Origin: Spirochaetota bacterium
Lineage (GTDB): Bacteria > Spirochaetota > JAHITG01
DNA: 11,895 bases
Direction of reading: 5' to 3'
Assembly: GCA_018817865.1 (NCBI GenBank)
Contig: JAHITG010000479.1
Coordinates: 1-11,895, forward strand
The notes beneath the pieces are model-generated. The model saw only the letters and a list, made by a program, of their open reading frames with translations, ran no database searches and had not been told where the DNA came from. Of the stretch, positions 1 to 6,528 are shown in pieces (the stretch's first letter is position 1; each line of letters opens with the position of its first letter). A program made the translations under genes and the position numbers.

Positions 1-717
1 AAGAAAAGCAATATTATTGTATCTGATAAAGATGAAGACAGAGTGAAATATTTTCGATCATTAGGAATATCTGCAGGTGAAATGAAGGAAGTGTCAGGAA
101 AAGCCGGTATCCTGTTTCTGGCTGTTAAACCAGATCAGGTCCGGGAAGTCTGTGAAACCATCAGAGAGGGTCTATCCGATCAGTTGATCATTTCGATCGC
201 AGCCGGAGTGACAATTGCCCATCTGGAGGAGTTCATTCAGAAAAATTTAAGGATCGTACGGGTCATGCCGAACACTCCTGCCCTGATCAACCGGGGGATG
301 AGTGTCTATTGTTATAATAGTCTGTTTCAGAAAGAGGATAAGGAGACGGTTGAGTCTATTCTGGGAGCTGTCGGCCGTGTATTGTTTCTGGAAGAGAAGT
401 ATTTTGATGCAGTAACAGGGCTTTCAGGAAGCGGCCCGGCCTACATTTTTCTGGTGATCAATGCCCTGGCCGAAGGAGGCGTTAAAATGGGTTTACCGGA
501 AAAGACGGCTATGGACCTGGCAGTGCAGACCGTACTGGGTTCGGCAGAACTGGTTCAGAAGACCGGCAGGCATCCCCTTGAGCTGAAGGATATGGTTACT
601 TCTCCAGGCGGTACTACGATAGAAGGATTAAAGGTCCTGGAGGATCATAAGATAAAAGATGCTCTTATGCTGGCTGTTGAAGCGGCAACGATCAGATCAA
701 AGAATTTAATGAAATAA
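1..717 (+). CDS. proC: Pyrroline-5-carboxylate reductase, 3' part (5' end outside the window)
   Basis: Catalyses the last step of proline synthesis, NAD(P)H-dependent reduction of 1-pyrroline-5-carboxylate to L-proline, in the cytoplasm. The frame is open from base 1, so 238 residues are visible; the family is usually about 270, so roughly 30 N-terminal residues including the Rossmann GxGxxG loop are missing. Seen: LFLAVKPDQV near visible residue 38 (end of the nucleotide-binding half), RVMPNTPALINRG, and the C-terminal dimerisation/active-site signature VTGLSGSGPAYIFL followed by ALAEGG, then DMVTSPGGTTIEGL. The in-frame GTG at 43 is internal: the upstream codons read as coding and the domain would be broken by starting there. 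A yggT gene follows 11 nt later, a pairing common in bacteria (yggS-proC-yggT in E. coli). Identification is secure. Confidence 0.96.
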   Translation, partial: KKSNIIVSDKDEDRVKYFRSLGISAGEMKEVSGKAGILFLAVKPDQVREVCETIREGLSDQLIISIAAGVTIAHLEEFIQKNLRIVRVMPNTPALINRGMSVYCYNSLFQKEDKETVESILGAVGRVLFLEEKYFDAVTGLSGSGPAYIFLVINALAEGGVKMGLPEKTAMDLAVQTVLGSAELVQKTGRHPLELKDMVTSPGGTTIEGLKVLEDHKIKDALMLAVEAATIRSKNLMK

Positions 718-728
718 GGAGTGAACAG

Positions 729-1019
729 ATGGCTGTTTTTCATGTTGTGATCGAACCGATATTGAGCGCGATAATCTCTCTGCTTACGGTATATAAATGG
801 ATACTGATCATTGCTATCGTCATGAGCTGGATCAGGCCGGATCCGTATAATCCGATCGTAAAGTTCATTATTTCAATAACAGAGCCGGTCTTTGCAAGGA
901 TCCGGCAGCTGATCCCGCTTAGGATCGGTATGATCGATCTTTCGCCGATCATTCTGTTCATATTGATCCAGATCATTCAGCGTATGTTGAGATATTTTAT
1001 ATACAATATTCGTTTTTAA
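729..1019 (+). CDS. YggT family integral membrane protein
   Basis: A 96-residue inner-membrane protein of the YggT (YlmG) family. Two hydrophobic segments are visible, about residues 9–33 and 70–88, separated by the family signature: SWIRPDPYNPIV, then ITEPVFARIRQLIP, then the IDLSPIILF motif that opens the second segment. The biochemical role is not settled; family members are linked to osmotic tolerance, cell division or thylakoid/nucleoid organisation depending on the organism. The ATG has a strong AAGGAG ribosome binding site at 716–721 that overlaps the proC stop codon, so translation is probably coupled to proC. Length and motif order are typical of single-unit family members. No terminator-like hairpin is obvious after the stop. 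Confidence 0.9.
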   Translation: MAVFHVVIEPILSAIISLLTVYKWILIIAIVMSWIRPDPYNPIVKFIISITEPVFARIRQLIPLRIGMIDLSPIILFILIQIIQRMLRYFIYNIRF

Positions 1020-1063
1020 TTTTTTATCCGCAGGTTTATAAGCAGGAGTATTAATATTTTTTA

Positions 1064-1078
1064 TTAGACTTTTAGACT
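1064..1078 (+). repeat. Short direct repeat TTAGACT x2 upstream of mtnP
   Basis: TTAGACT occurs at 1064–1070 and 1072–1078, an 8-bp period, just before the AAAGGAG ribosome binding site of mtnP (1084–1090). It could be an operator-like site or chance in AT-rich DNA. No convincing promoter hexamers were found around it. Confidence 0.25.
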
Positions 1079-1098
1079 AAAACAAAGGAGTTTGCATT

Positions 1099-1965
1099 AT
1101 GGAAAAGGCCAGAATAGGTATAATCGGCGGAAGTGGAGTTTATGAAATGGAAGAGCTTATCGTAATTGATGAAGTGGGTGTCAAGACACCCTTTGGAGAT
1201 CCATCTGATAAGATCCTGATAGGAAAATTTGGTGAAGGCGAAAATATTGCTTTTCTGCCGAGGCACGGCAAAGGGCATCGATATTTGCCTACAGAAGTGA
1301 ATTCAAAAGCGAATATATATGCTTTAAAATCATTGGGAGTAGAACATATCGTTGGTGTCTCTGCTGTGGGAAGTTTAAAAGAGGAGATCCCGCCGGGGGA
1401 CATCATCATTCCGGATCAGATCATAGACAGGACAAAGTCCCGCCCGAATTCTTATTTTGGAGAGGGTATCGCCGGTCATGTCAGTTTTGCGGAGCCGTTC
1501 TGTGAAGACTTGAGGCAGATCCTGCTGAAGGAGATAAAAGAGCTGGGATATTCTCTGCATGATAAAGGAACTTATGTCTGTATGGAAGGACCTCTTTTCT
1601 CCACCAAAGCAGAGAGCCATCTCTACAGGAGCTGGGGAGCGTCTCTTATTGGAATGACCGCTTTGCCGGAAGCCAAGCTGGCAAAAGAAGCGGAGATCTG
1701 TTATACGACCATGGCCCTGGCTACGGATTATGACTGCTGGCGGGAATCTGAAGAAGTTGTTTCGGTAGAGATGGTTATTAAAACCATGCATGAAAATGTT
1801 AAAAAGGCTAAGAATATTATTAAAAACATGATCTACAAGATACCCCGGGAAAGGAAATGCTCCTGTCACAATGCAGCACAATATGCTGTCATGACGGATA
1901 AGAATATTTTTCCGGATAAGACAAAGAAAAGACTGGAATTGTTTTACGGAAAGTACTGGAAATAA
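1099..1965 (+). CDS. mtnP: S-methyl-5'-thioadenosine phosphorylase
   Basis: Cytoplasmic phosphorylase that splits 5'-methylthioadenosine, the by-product of polyamine and some other SAM-dependent syntheses, into adenine and 5-methylthioribose-1-phosphate for methionine salvage. At 288 residues it has the usual length. Seen: phosphate-binding GGSG (10–13) and RHG (55–57); HIVGVSAVGSL in the central sheet; CMEGPLFST (161–169) with the purine/ribose-contact MEGP; GMTALPEAKLA around 185–195; and ATDYDCW (208–214). The two Asp residues of DYDCW are the feature that distinguishes adenine-specific MTA phosphorylases from guanosine/inosine phosphorylases of the same family. A C-terminal CSC near residue 253 matches the Cys-x-Cys of the family. 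AAAGGAG lies 8 nt before the ATG. A 6-oxopurine-specific enzyme is possible but less likely. Confidence 0.93.
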   Translation: MEKARIGIIGGSGVYEMEELIVIDEVGVKTPFGDPSDKILIGKFGEGENIAFLPRHGKGHRYLPTEVNSKANIYALKSLGVEHIVGVSAVGSLKEEIPPGDIIIPDQIIDRTKSRPNSYFGEGIAGHVSFAEPFCEDLRQILLKEIKELGYSLHDKGTYVCMEGPLFSTKAESHLYRSWGASLIGMTALPEAKLAKEAEICYTTMALATDYDCWRESEEVVSVEMVIKTMHENVKKAKNIIKNMIYKIPRERKCSCHNAAQYAVMTDKNIFPDKTKKRLELFYGKYWK

Positions 1966-1978
1966 AAGTATATAGTTT

Positions 1979-2000
1979 AAATATTTTTAAAAAAATATTT
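1979..2000. repeat. Perfect AT-only palindrome after mtnP
   Basis: A ten-base arm (1979–1988) pairs perfectly with 1991–2000 around a 2-base centre, all A and T. It lies 13 nt after the mtnP stop. It could be a weak transcription end or a melting/cruciform site; with no GC pairs and no following U-run it is not a convincing intrinsic terminator. Confidence 0.4.
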
Positions 2001-2015
2001 GGTAGATTTTTGTTA

Positions 2016-2057
2016 GGTAGTCGCAGGTTTCCCTCTTTCGAGGACAAGCAGCCTGCG
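2016..2057 (-). repeat. REP-like hairpin element, copy 1 (minus orientation)
   Basis: Read on the minus strand, this 42-base element starts with CGCAGG and closes with CCTGCG, a perfect 6-bp outer stem (plus-strand arms 2022–2027 and 2052–2057). Inside is a second hairpin, CCTC-GAAA-GAGG, with a GNRA-type loop. After the outer stem comes the single-stranded tail ACTACC. Copy 2 at 2082–2122 has the same design in the opposite direction. The architecture (stem, inner hairpin, conserved short tail at one side, paired inverted copies) resembles REP/BIME elements mobilised by RAYT transposases. No transposase is in the window. Confidence 0.6.
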
Positions 2058-2081
2058 AATTATTTTAGTTTTATTAATAAA

Positions 2082-2122
2082 CGCAAGCTACTTGTGCCCG
2101 AAGGGTAAAGCTTGCGGCTACC
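2082..2122 (+). repeat. REP-like hairpin element, copy 2 (plus orientation)
   Basis: A 41-base element starting CGCAAGCT and closing AGCTTGCG (8-bp perfect stem, 2082–2089 with 2109–2116), with an inner hairpin CCC-GAA-GGG and the tail GCTACC. Aligned with the reverse complement of copy 1, the first 20 bases match at 16 positions and the last 12 at 10. The stem shows a compensatory change (G-C in copy 1, A-T here), so pairing appears to be what is conserved. The two copies point away from a 24-bp AT-rich spacer with their tails outermost. The element would be inside the longest possible ftsK frame, which argues for the downstream ftsK start. Confidence 0.6.
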
Positions 2123-2201
2123 ATTTTTATATATGTATTTATTTTTGTGATATTATTGTGAGTATTAAAAAAGTGATAAAAAAAGATAAACAAGAAAGAA
2201 A

Positions 2202-2211
2202 AAAGGTGATC
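2202..2211 (+). promoter_or_regulatory. Ribosome binding site that decides the ftsK start
   Basis: AAAGGTGATC directly precedes the ATG at 2212. GGTGATC is complementary to the anti-Shine-Dalgarno end GATCACC, and its GG pair sits 5 nt before ATG, the right register. Upstream in-frame alternatives (TTG 2092, GTG 2158, GTG 2173) have no comparable site, and the GTG at 2206 is part of the site itself. Confidence 0.7.
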
Positions 2212-4410
2212 ATGAGGGACTTCCTGGCTTTGATGATCTTGATCATCGGTATATTGACATTATTAAGTCTTATCAGTTTTAATATCCAAGACTCTTTTTT
2301 CTTTACTACCAATCCTGTAAAACCCATAAAGAATCTGGTCGGCATTGGAGGGGCTCTATGGAGCTCTGTTTTACTGCTCGGTTTCGGGAAGGCAGCATAT
2401 CTGGTCAGTATCATTATTTTTATGATCGGCCTGTATATCCTTATTAAAAAAGATCGATCTGTTGTGGTCTTTCACTTAACGGGACTCTTTATTTTAATGC
2501 TCACACTGACAGTTCTGTTCAGTGTTAAACTTCCGGAAAAGTCAAATCTCATTCTTATTAAAAACGGCGGGATCATAGGTCTGTATTTAAAGGTTCTCCT
2601 GGAAGAGTTTATCGGGAAGACCGGCCTGTATATTATTTCAATTTCTTTAATTATGGTTTCTATCATGCTTCTGAGCAGTTTTTCTTTTAAGAATGTGGGT
2701 ATGATCTTATATGATGCCTGGAAGGGTATAAAAAAGATCGCTGAATTTTTCAGGATCCTTTTTAAGCCTGACTTGACAAAAGATGTGGGTGAGAAACCTC
2801 CTCTCTTTGATAAAGTTCTTGTGGCAGAAACTGATGAAGAGAATAAGCAGAGTTCTGCAGATATTAAGAGCAGAGTGAAGATCAGGGATTATCAGGAAAC
2901 CCATCCTAATAAAATTATCAGCAAACCGGAAAATAAAAAATTACTTTTAGGCGCTTCCAAAGATGAAAAAGAAAAAGGAAAGGAACAGAATAAATATTCC
3001 ATTCCTTCGTTAGATCTTCTGGAATTATCCCCATCGATCGATGATGATGCCATGAAAAAATATATTTATGAAAAAGCATCCAAGCTGGAGGAGACTTTAA
3101 AAGAGTTTGGGGTGAGTGCCAAAGTAGTAAATATCAATAAAGGTCCTGTTATTACACGATATGAACTTCAGCCCGCTCCCGGAGTAAAAGTAAATAAGAT
3201 CGTAAACCTTGCTGATAATATTGCTCTTTCCCTGGCAGCTCAGCGGGTCAGGATCGTTGCACCCATTCCCGGAAAAGCTGCCGTAGGGGTCGAAATACCG
3301 AATTTAAAAAGAAATATTGTAACTCTGGGTGATATTCTTCGAGATAAGGAATTTCAGAAAAAATATAAATTAATTGAGATTCCCCTGGGGAAAGATATTT
3401 CCGGGCATCTGGTAAAGGTGGACATAAAGGAATGTCCTCATCTGTTAGTTGCCGGGTCCACCGGTTCCGGAAAGAGCGTCCTTCTGAACAGTATTATTTG
3501 CAGTCTGCTGTATAATGTAAAACCGGAGCAGCTTCGGTTTATTATGCTTGATCCGAAGATGGTTGAACTGAAGATATATAACGGAATACCTCATTTGCTG
3601 ACTGAGGTTATCACTGATCCGAAGCATTCAATTGCTGTTCTGAAATATATTGTGAAAGAAATGGAGAAACGGTATGAACTCCTGGACAGCATGGGAGCAC
3701 GGGATGTGGACCGTTATAATGAAAAGGTCAAAAAAGGGCCGGGCAAAGATTTTCCGCATTTGCCTTATATTGTGATTATTATTGATGAATTTGCTGATCT
3801 CATGATGGTTACGGCGCGGGAGATCGAAGCACTTATTGTCCGCCTGGCGCAAAAGGCAAGAGCCGTTGGTATTCACCTGATCATTGCTACCCAGAGGCCT
3901 TCGGTGGATGTGATAACAGGCTTGATAAAAGCTAATTTCCCCACCCGTATTGCCTTTCAGGTGGCCAGTAAGATCGATTCCCGGACGATCCTGGATGTGA
4001 TGGGTGCGGATAAACTGCTTGGAAAAGGGGATATGCTGGTCTCACTCGGTTATAAACCGGGCCTGGCACGGGTACAGGGTGTTTATATCAGTGAAGAAGA
4101 AGTTGAAAATATAATTAATTATGTTAATAATTGTAAATTATCTCTTGACTATCTGGATATAAACGATTTAATTGTGGAGGCGGAAAGTAAGGAGAAGGAT
4201 ACTTTTGAGGATGAATATGATGATATGTATTTCAAAGCAAAAGAGGTTGTCAAAGAGACCAAAAAAGCATCTGCTTCATTTCTGCAGCGCAGGTTAAAGA
4301 TCGGTTTTAACCGCGCAGCCAGGTATATCGATATGATGGAATCCGAAGGTGTAATAGGGCCTCCTGTGGGAAGTAAACCGAGGGATGTCTATCTGGATCA
4401 GTTTAAATAA
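2212..4410 (+). CDS. ftsK: DNA translocase FtsK/SpoIIIE
   Basis: Membrane-anchored hexameric ATPase that pumps chromosomal DNA through the closing division septum. With the ATG at 2212 the protein is 732 residues, nearer the compact SpoIIIE form than the long-linker E. coli FtsK. Seen in order: four membrane segments (about 4–23, 50–78, 84–105, 136–158); a charged Lys/Glu-rich linker (about 180–270); the FtsK alpha region including GPVITRYELQPAPGVKV; the RecA-like motor with Walker A AGSTGSGKS (about 414–422) and Walker B VIIIDEFADL (DE about 525–526); ATQRPSVDVITG; and the C-terminal gamma winged helix from about 688 with LQRRLKIGFNRAARYI and GPPVGSKPR, which in relatives reads polar KOPS/SRS sequences and XerD. 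The frame stays open upstream to a TTG at 2092, but that extension crosses a repeat hairpin and would put a different hydrophobic stretch in front. lolA follows. Confidence 0.95.
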   Translation: MRDFLALMILIIGILTLLSLISFNIQDSFFFTTNPVKPIKNLVGIGGALWSSVLLLGFGKAAYLVSIIIFMIGLYILIKKDRSVVVFHLTGLFILMLTLTVLFSVKLPEKSNLILIKNGGIIGLYLKVLLEEFIGKTGLYIISISLIMVSIMLLSSFSFKNVGMILYDAWKGIKKIAEFFRILFKPDLTKDVGEKPPLFDKVLVAETDEENKQSSADIKSRVKIRDYQETHPNKIISKPENKKLLLGASKDEKEKGKEQNKYSIPSLDLLELSPSIDDDAMKKYIYEKASKLEETLKEFGVSAKVVNINKGPVITRYELQPAPGVKVNKIVNLADNIALSLAAQRVRIVAPIPGKAAVGVEIPNLKRNIVTLGDILRDKEFQKKYKLIEIPLGKDISGHLVKVDIKECPHLLVAGSTGSGKSVLLNSIICSLLYNVKPEQLRFIMLDPKMVELKIYNGIPHLLTEVITDPKHSIAVLKYIVKEMEKRYELLDSMGARDVDRYNEKVKKGPGKDFPHLPYIVIIIDEFADLMMVTAREIEALIVRLAQKARAVGIHLIIATQRPSVDVITGLIKANFPTRIAFQVASKIDSRTILDVMGADKLLGKGDMLVSLGYKPGLARVQGVYISEEEVENIINYVNNCKLSLDYLDINDLIVEAESKEKDTFEDEYDDMYFKAKEVVKETKKASASFLQRRLKIGFNRAARYIDMMESEGVIGPPVGSKPRDVYLDQFK

Positions 4411-4412
4411 AG

Positions 4413-4439
4413 TTGATTATTGATTTTAAAATATATAAT
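4413..4439 (+). promoter_or_regulatory. Possible promoter ahead of lolA
   Basis: TTGATT (4413–4418) and a consensus TATAAT (4434–4439) are separated by 15 bases, shorter than the preferred 17, just after the ftsK stop. It could give lolA and the genes after it their own start, but the region is AT-rich and such matches arise by chance. Confidence 0.3.
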
Positions 4440-4447
4440 TTATGAGG

Positions 4448-4472
4448 CAATATTATAAAAGGTCAATATTAT
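4448..4472 (+). repeat. 9-bp direct repeat CAATATTAT in the lolA leader
   Basis: CAATATTAT occurs at 4448–4456 and 4464–4472, 16 bp apart start to start, between the possible promoter and the lolA ribosome binding site (GGAG, 4480–4483). The outer GGC and GCC flanks also permit an imperfect hairpin. Operator or leader structure is possible; evidence is weak. Confidence 0.3.
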
Positions 4473-4489
4473 GCCGGATGGAGTATAAA

Positions 4490-5182
4490 ATGAAAAAGTT
4501 CATTATATTATTTATCATGTTGTTCGCTTTCAGTAATGTTCTTGCCGAGGACGATGAGATGATCAGGATCACCACCGTTAAGGAGATCATCAAGAGGATG
4601 GTGGAAAAATATGAGAATATCAAAACATACAGGGCAAATTTTTATATAAATTCTGTAATTGATAATGTGGAGAGCTGGGGTAAGGGAGAACTGAAATATA
4701 GAATTCCGGATACCTTTATAATGAATTTTACACATCCAAAGGATCAAATGATATTTTCTGACGGTAAGGACCTGAAAATATATATCCCTCAGCTGAATGT
4801 TCTGGGGGAACAGAGCCTTGAGCATTACAGACCCGGATTTTTAATTAGCGGTAAAAGTTCTTTGTATTATTTAAAGAATAAATTTGATTTTTCATTTTAT
4901 AAATCAAACAAACCCGTATTGATCGGAGACATGCCTTATTATGTCCTGGAGTTAACGCAGAAGGAAGTGACGGCCGGTTTTAAGACCATCATGTTGTATG
5001 TATCAAAATACTGGCTGATAACAAAAGCAGAAGCCACTACTATAAATGGTGATAAGATCAAGATCAGTTTCAGTAATATTACTGTTAACAGGAGGATTAC
5101 GGATCACGAGTTTGAATACAACCTGCCTGTTAATACACAGACAGTAAAAAATCCACTGTTATTTACAACAAAAGGAGAGTAA
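4490..5182 (+). CDS. lolA: LolA-like outer-membrane lipoprotein carrier
   Basis: Predicted periplasmic chaperone that takes lipoproteins released from the inner membrane and carries them to the outer membrane. The ATG at 4490 gives 230 residues, begins a clean signal peptide (MKKF, hydrophobic core, cleavage after NVLA at residue 19) and has GGAG 6 nt upstream; an in-frame ATG at 4442 would bury the signal behind 16 polar residues. After cleavage comes a LolA-type pattern: an initial helix with IIKRMVEKYENIKTYRANF, GKGELKYRIPDTFIMNF (matching the family's G-x2-x-hydrophobic–PxxFR beta-strand pair), FSDGKDLKIYIPQ, and later strands DMPYYVLELTQK and YWLITKAEATT. The position right after ftsK is the classic one for lolA in proteobacteria. 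It is somewhat long and divergent, so a LolA-superfamily protein of other specificity is possible. The next gene starts 6 nt after the stop. Confidence 0.75.
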   Translation: MKKFIILFIMLFAFSNVLAEDDEMIRITTVKEIIKRMVEKYENIKTYRANFYINSVIDNVESWGKGELKYRIPDTFIMNFTHPKDQMIFSDGKDLKIYIPQLNVLGEQSLEHYRPGFLISGKSSLYYLKNKFDFSFYKSNKPVLIGDMPYYVLELTQKEVTAGFKTIMLYVSKYWLITKAEATTINGDKIKISFSNITVNRRITDHEFEYNLPVNTQTVKNPLLFTTKGE

Positions 5183-5188
5183 CAAGAA

Positions 5189-6523
5189 ATGATAAGTGTA
5201 GGAATACTGTTAAAGAAAGAACGTGAAAAAAGAAAGATATCGTATGATGAAATATCGGAAGAGACAAAAATAGGGGTTAAATATTTAAAAGCCCTTGAAT
5301 CAGATAATTATACTATTTTTCCCGGTGAGACCTATGTGATCGGGTTTATGAGAAATTATGCCAGGGCATTGGGCCTTGATCCTTCAGAAGTTATTAATCA
5401 GTATAAATCCATGAAGATAGGGACAAAAGCTACCACCAAGATCGAGACGCCTATAGAAGAGACAAAGTCGGTTGAGACGGAGGAGAGATCGGAAAAAAGT
5501 AAAAGAAGGTCTTCCCTGAAAACAGAAGTCGTAGCTGATGAAAATGCCGGGGTAATGGAAGTTATTGAACTTCCTGAAGAAGAGTATGAAAAAAAGAAAA
5601 AGAGAAAAACAGAACCTGAAGAGAAAAAGGGGAAGGAGTTTCCATTTTTTAAACTTCCGCTTAAAGAAAAGAAGTTCATTAATATAGCGCATCTTGTGAT
5701 CGGCGGCGGTGCAGTGATTGTTCTGATCCTTTTTTTCATCCTTATTAAGTTTATTTTTACTGCTTTATCCGGCGGTGATAAGAATACGCTTTATACGGAA
5801 CTGGATGAGATCAAATATTTGGAGTTTTCAGGTAATGTCCTTCAGTCTGATTTTATTGCCAATGAGTATTATAAGATCAAGCTGGGTGAAAAGACATATA
5901 ATATTCTGTTCGAAAAATTGACAGAACTTTCTGATGCTAATGCCACACCCGAGAAAGAACAGACCATGGAGTTTGCCTTTCATATAAATGATATTACCAT
6001 TCCCGTTAAAATGAAAGAAGATAAAGTTTTTGACTTTGACTATGATACAAAGAACGATCTGAAAGTAAAAGTACTCTCCTTTGATAATGACATGATCAAT
6101 GCCCGTATCGATAAACTGCATTCTTTTATTATGGTCCAGAGCAATGAAACCGGTATTATGGCTGATGGTACGACGAATACGAATGTAAAGAAAAAAACCG
6201 TGTCTGATTCAAAATCAAAAGAAGGTGGTGTAAAGGATAAGATCGTACTGGATGCTGTTGTCAGGGAAAAGACATATATTAAGGCGTTTATTGACGGTAC
6301 TGAACAGGAAGGTGTGATCTATTATCCTAAGGATAAGATCCTGCTTGAAGCCAATGATGTCCTGCAGCTGAAGATCGGTAATGCAGGCGGGATCATTGCA
6401 AGAATAAATGGAAAAGTTACAAAACTCGGTAAAAGAGGTGAGATCGCAAATAAGGTCATCAAGTGGCAGAGGGATCCTTATGATGATTCAGTATATAATC
6501 TGATCATCAAAGACTGGCAATGA
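5189..6523 (+). CDS. RodZ-like helix-turn-helix membrane protein with extra periplasmic domain
   Basis: Bitopic inner-membrane protein resembling RodZ, which in rod-shaped bacteria links MreB filaments to the wall-synthesis complex. Of 444 residues: a cytoplasmic Xre/HTH_25-type domain at 1–75 (GILLKKEREKRKISYDEISE, IGVKYLKALESDNY, FPGETYVIGFMRNYARALGL); a low-complexity Lys/Glu linker about 76–160; one membrane helix about 165–191; an unassigned region about 200–315; a polar spacer; and a C-terminal domain from about 350 with VLQLKIGNAGGIIARINGK, the beta-domain signature of RodZ (DUF4115). E. coli RodZ is 337 residues, so the additional middle region is notable. AGGAG at 5173–5177 lies 11 nt before the ATG, inside the end of lolA. 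In Firmicutes the same gene (ymfM) lies between ftsK/spoIIIE-type genes and pgsA. No mreB is visible here. Confidence 0.82.
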   Translation: MISVGILLKKEREKRKISYDEISEETKIGVKYLKALESDNYTIFPGETYVIGFMRNYARALGLDPSEVINQYKSMKIGTKATTKIETPIEETKSVETEERSEKSKRRSSLKTEVVADENAGVMEVIELPEEEYEKKKKRKTEPEEKKGKEFPFFKLPLKEKKFINIAHLVIGGGAVIVLILFFILIKFIFTALSGGDKNTLYTELDEIKYLEFSGNVLQSDFIANEYYKIKLGEKTYNILFEKLTELSDANATPEKEQTMEFAFHINDITIPVKMKEDKVFDFDYDTKNDLKVKVLSFDNDMINARIDKLHSFIMVQSNETGIMADGTTNTNVKKKTVSDSKSKEGGVKDKIVLDAVVREKTYIKAFIDGTEQEGVIYYPKDKILLEANDVLQLKIGNAGGIIARINGKVTKLGKRGEIANKVIKWQRDPYDDSVYNLIIKDWQ

Positions 6524-6528
6524 TATAA

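Noticed and set aside
43..45. GTG as the start of proC
   Set aside because: The frame is open to base 1 with coding-like sequence, and the N-terminal Rossmann part must lie upstream; the gene is cut by the window edge.
1375..1881. A 168-residue minus-strand frame opposite mtnP
   Set aside because: mtnP is certain from its motifs; the antisense product is Phe/Arg-rich with no family signature.
2016..2122. The hairpin pair as a simple mtnP terminator
   Set aside because: Neither stem is followed by a proper U-run, and the shared inner hairpin and tail in inverted copies are better explained as a repeat family; some termination effect is still possible.
2092..2211. N-terminal 40-residue extension of ftsK from a TTG codon
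   Set aside because: It runs through the second REP-like hairpin, lacks a ribosome binding site, and the ATG at 2212 has a good one and starts directly at the first membrane helix.
5398..5739. Antisense open frames of 102–113 residues opposite the rodZ-like linker
   Set aside because: They are the Phe/Ser-rich mirror of the Lys/Glu-rich linker on the plus strand; no ribosome binding site or domain.
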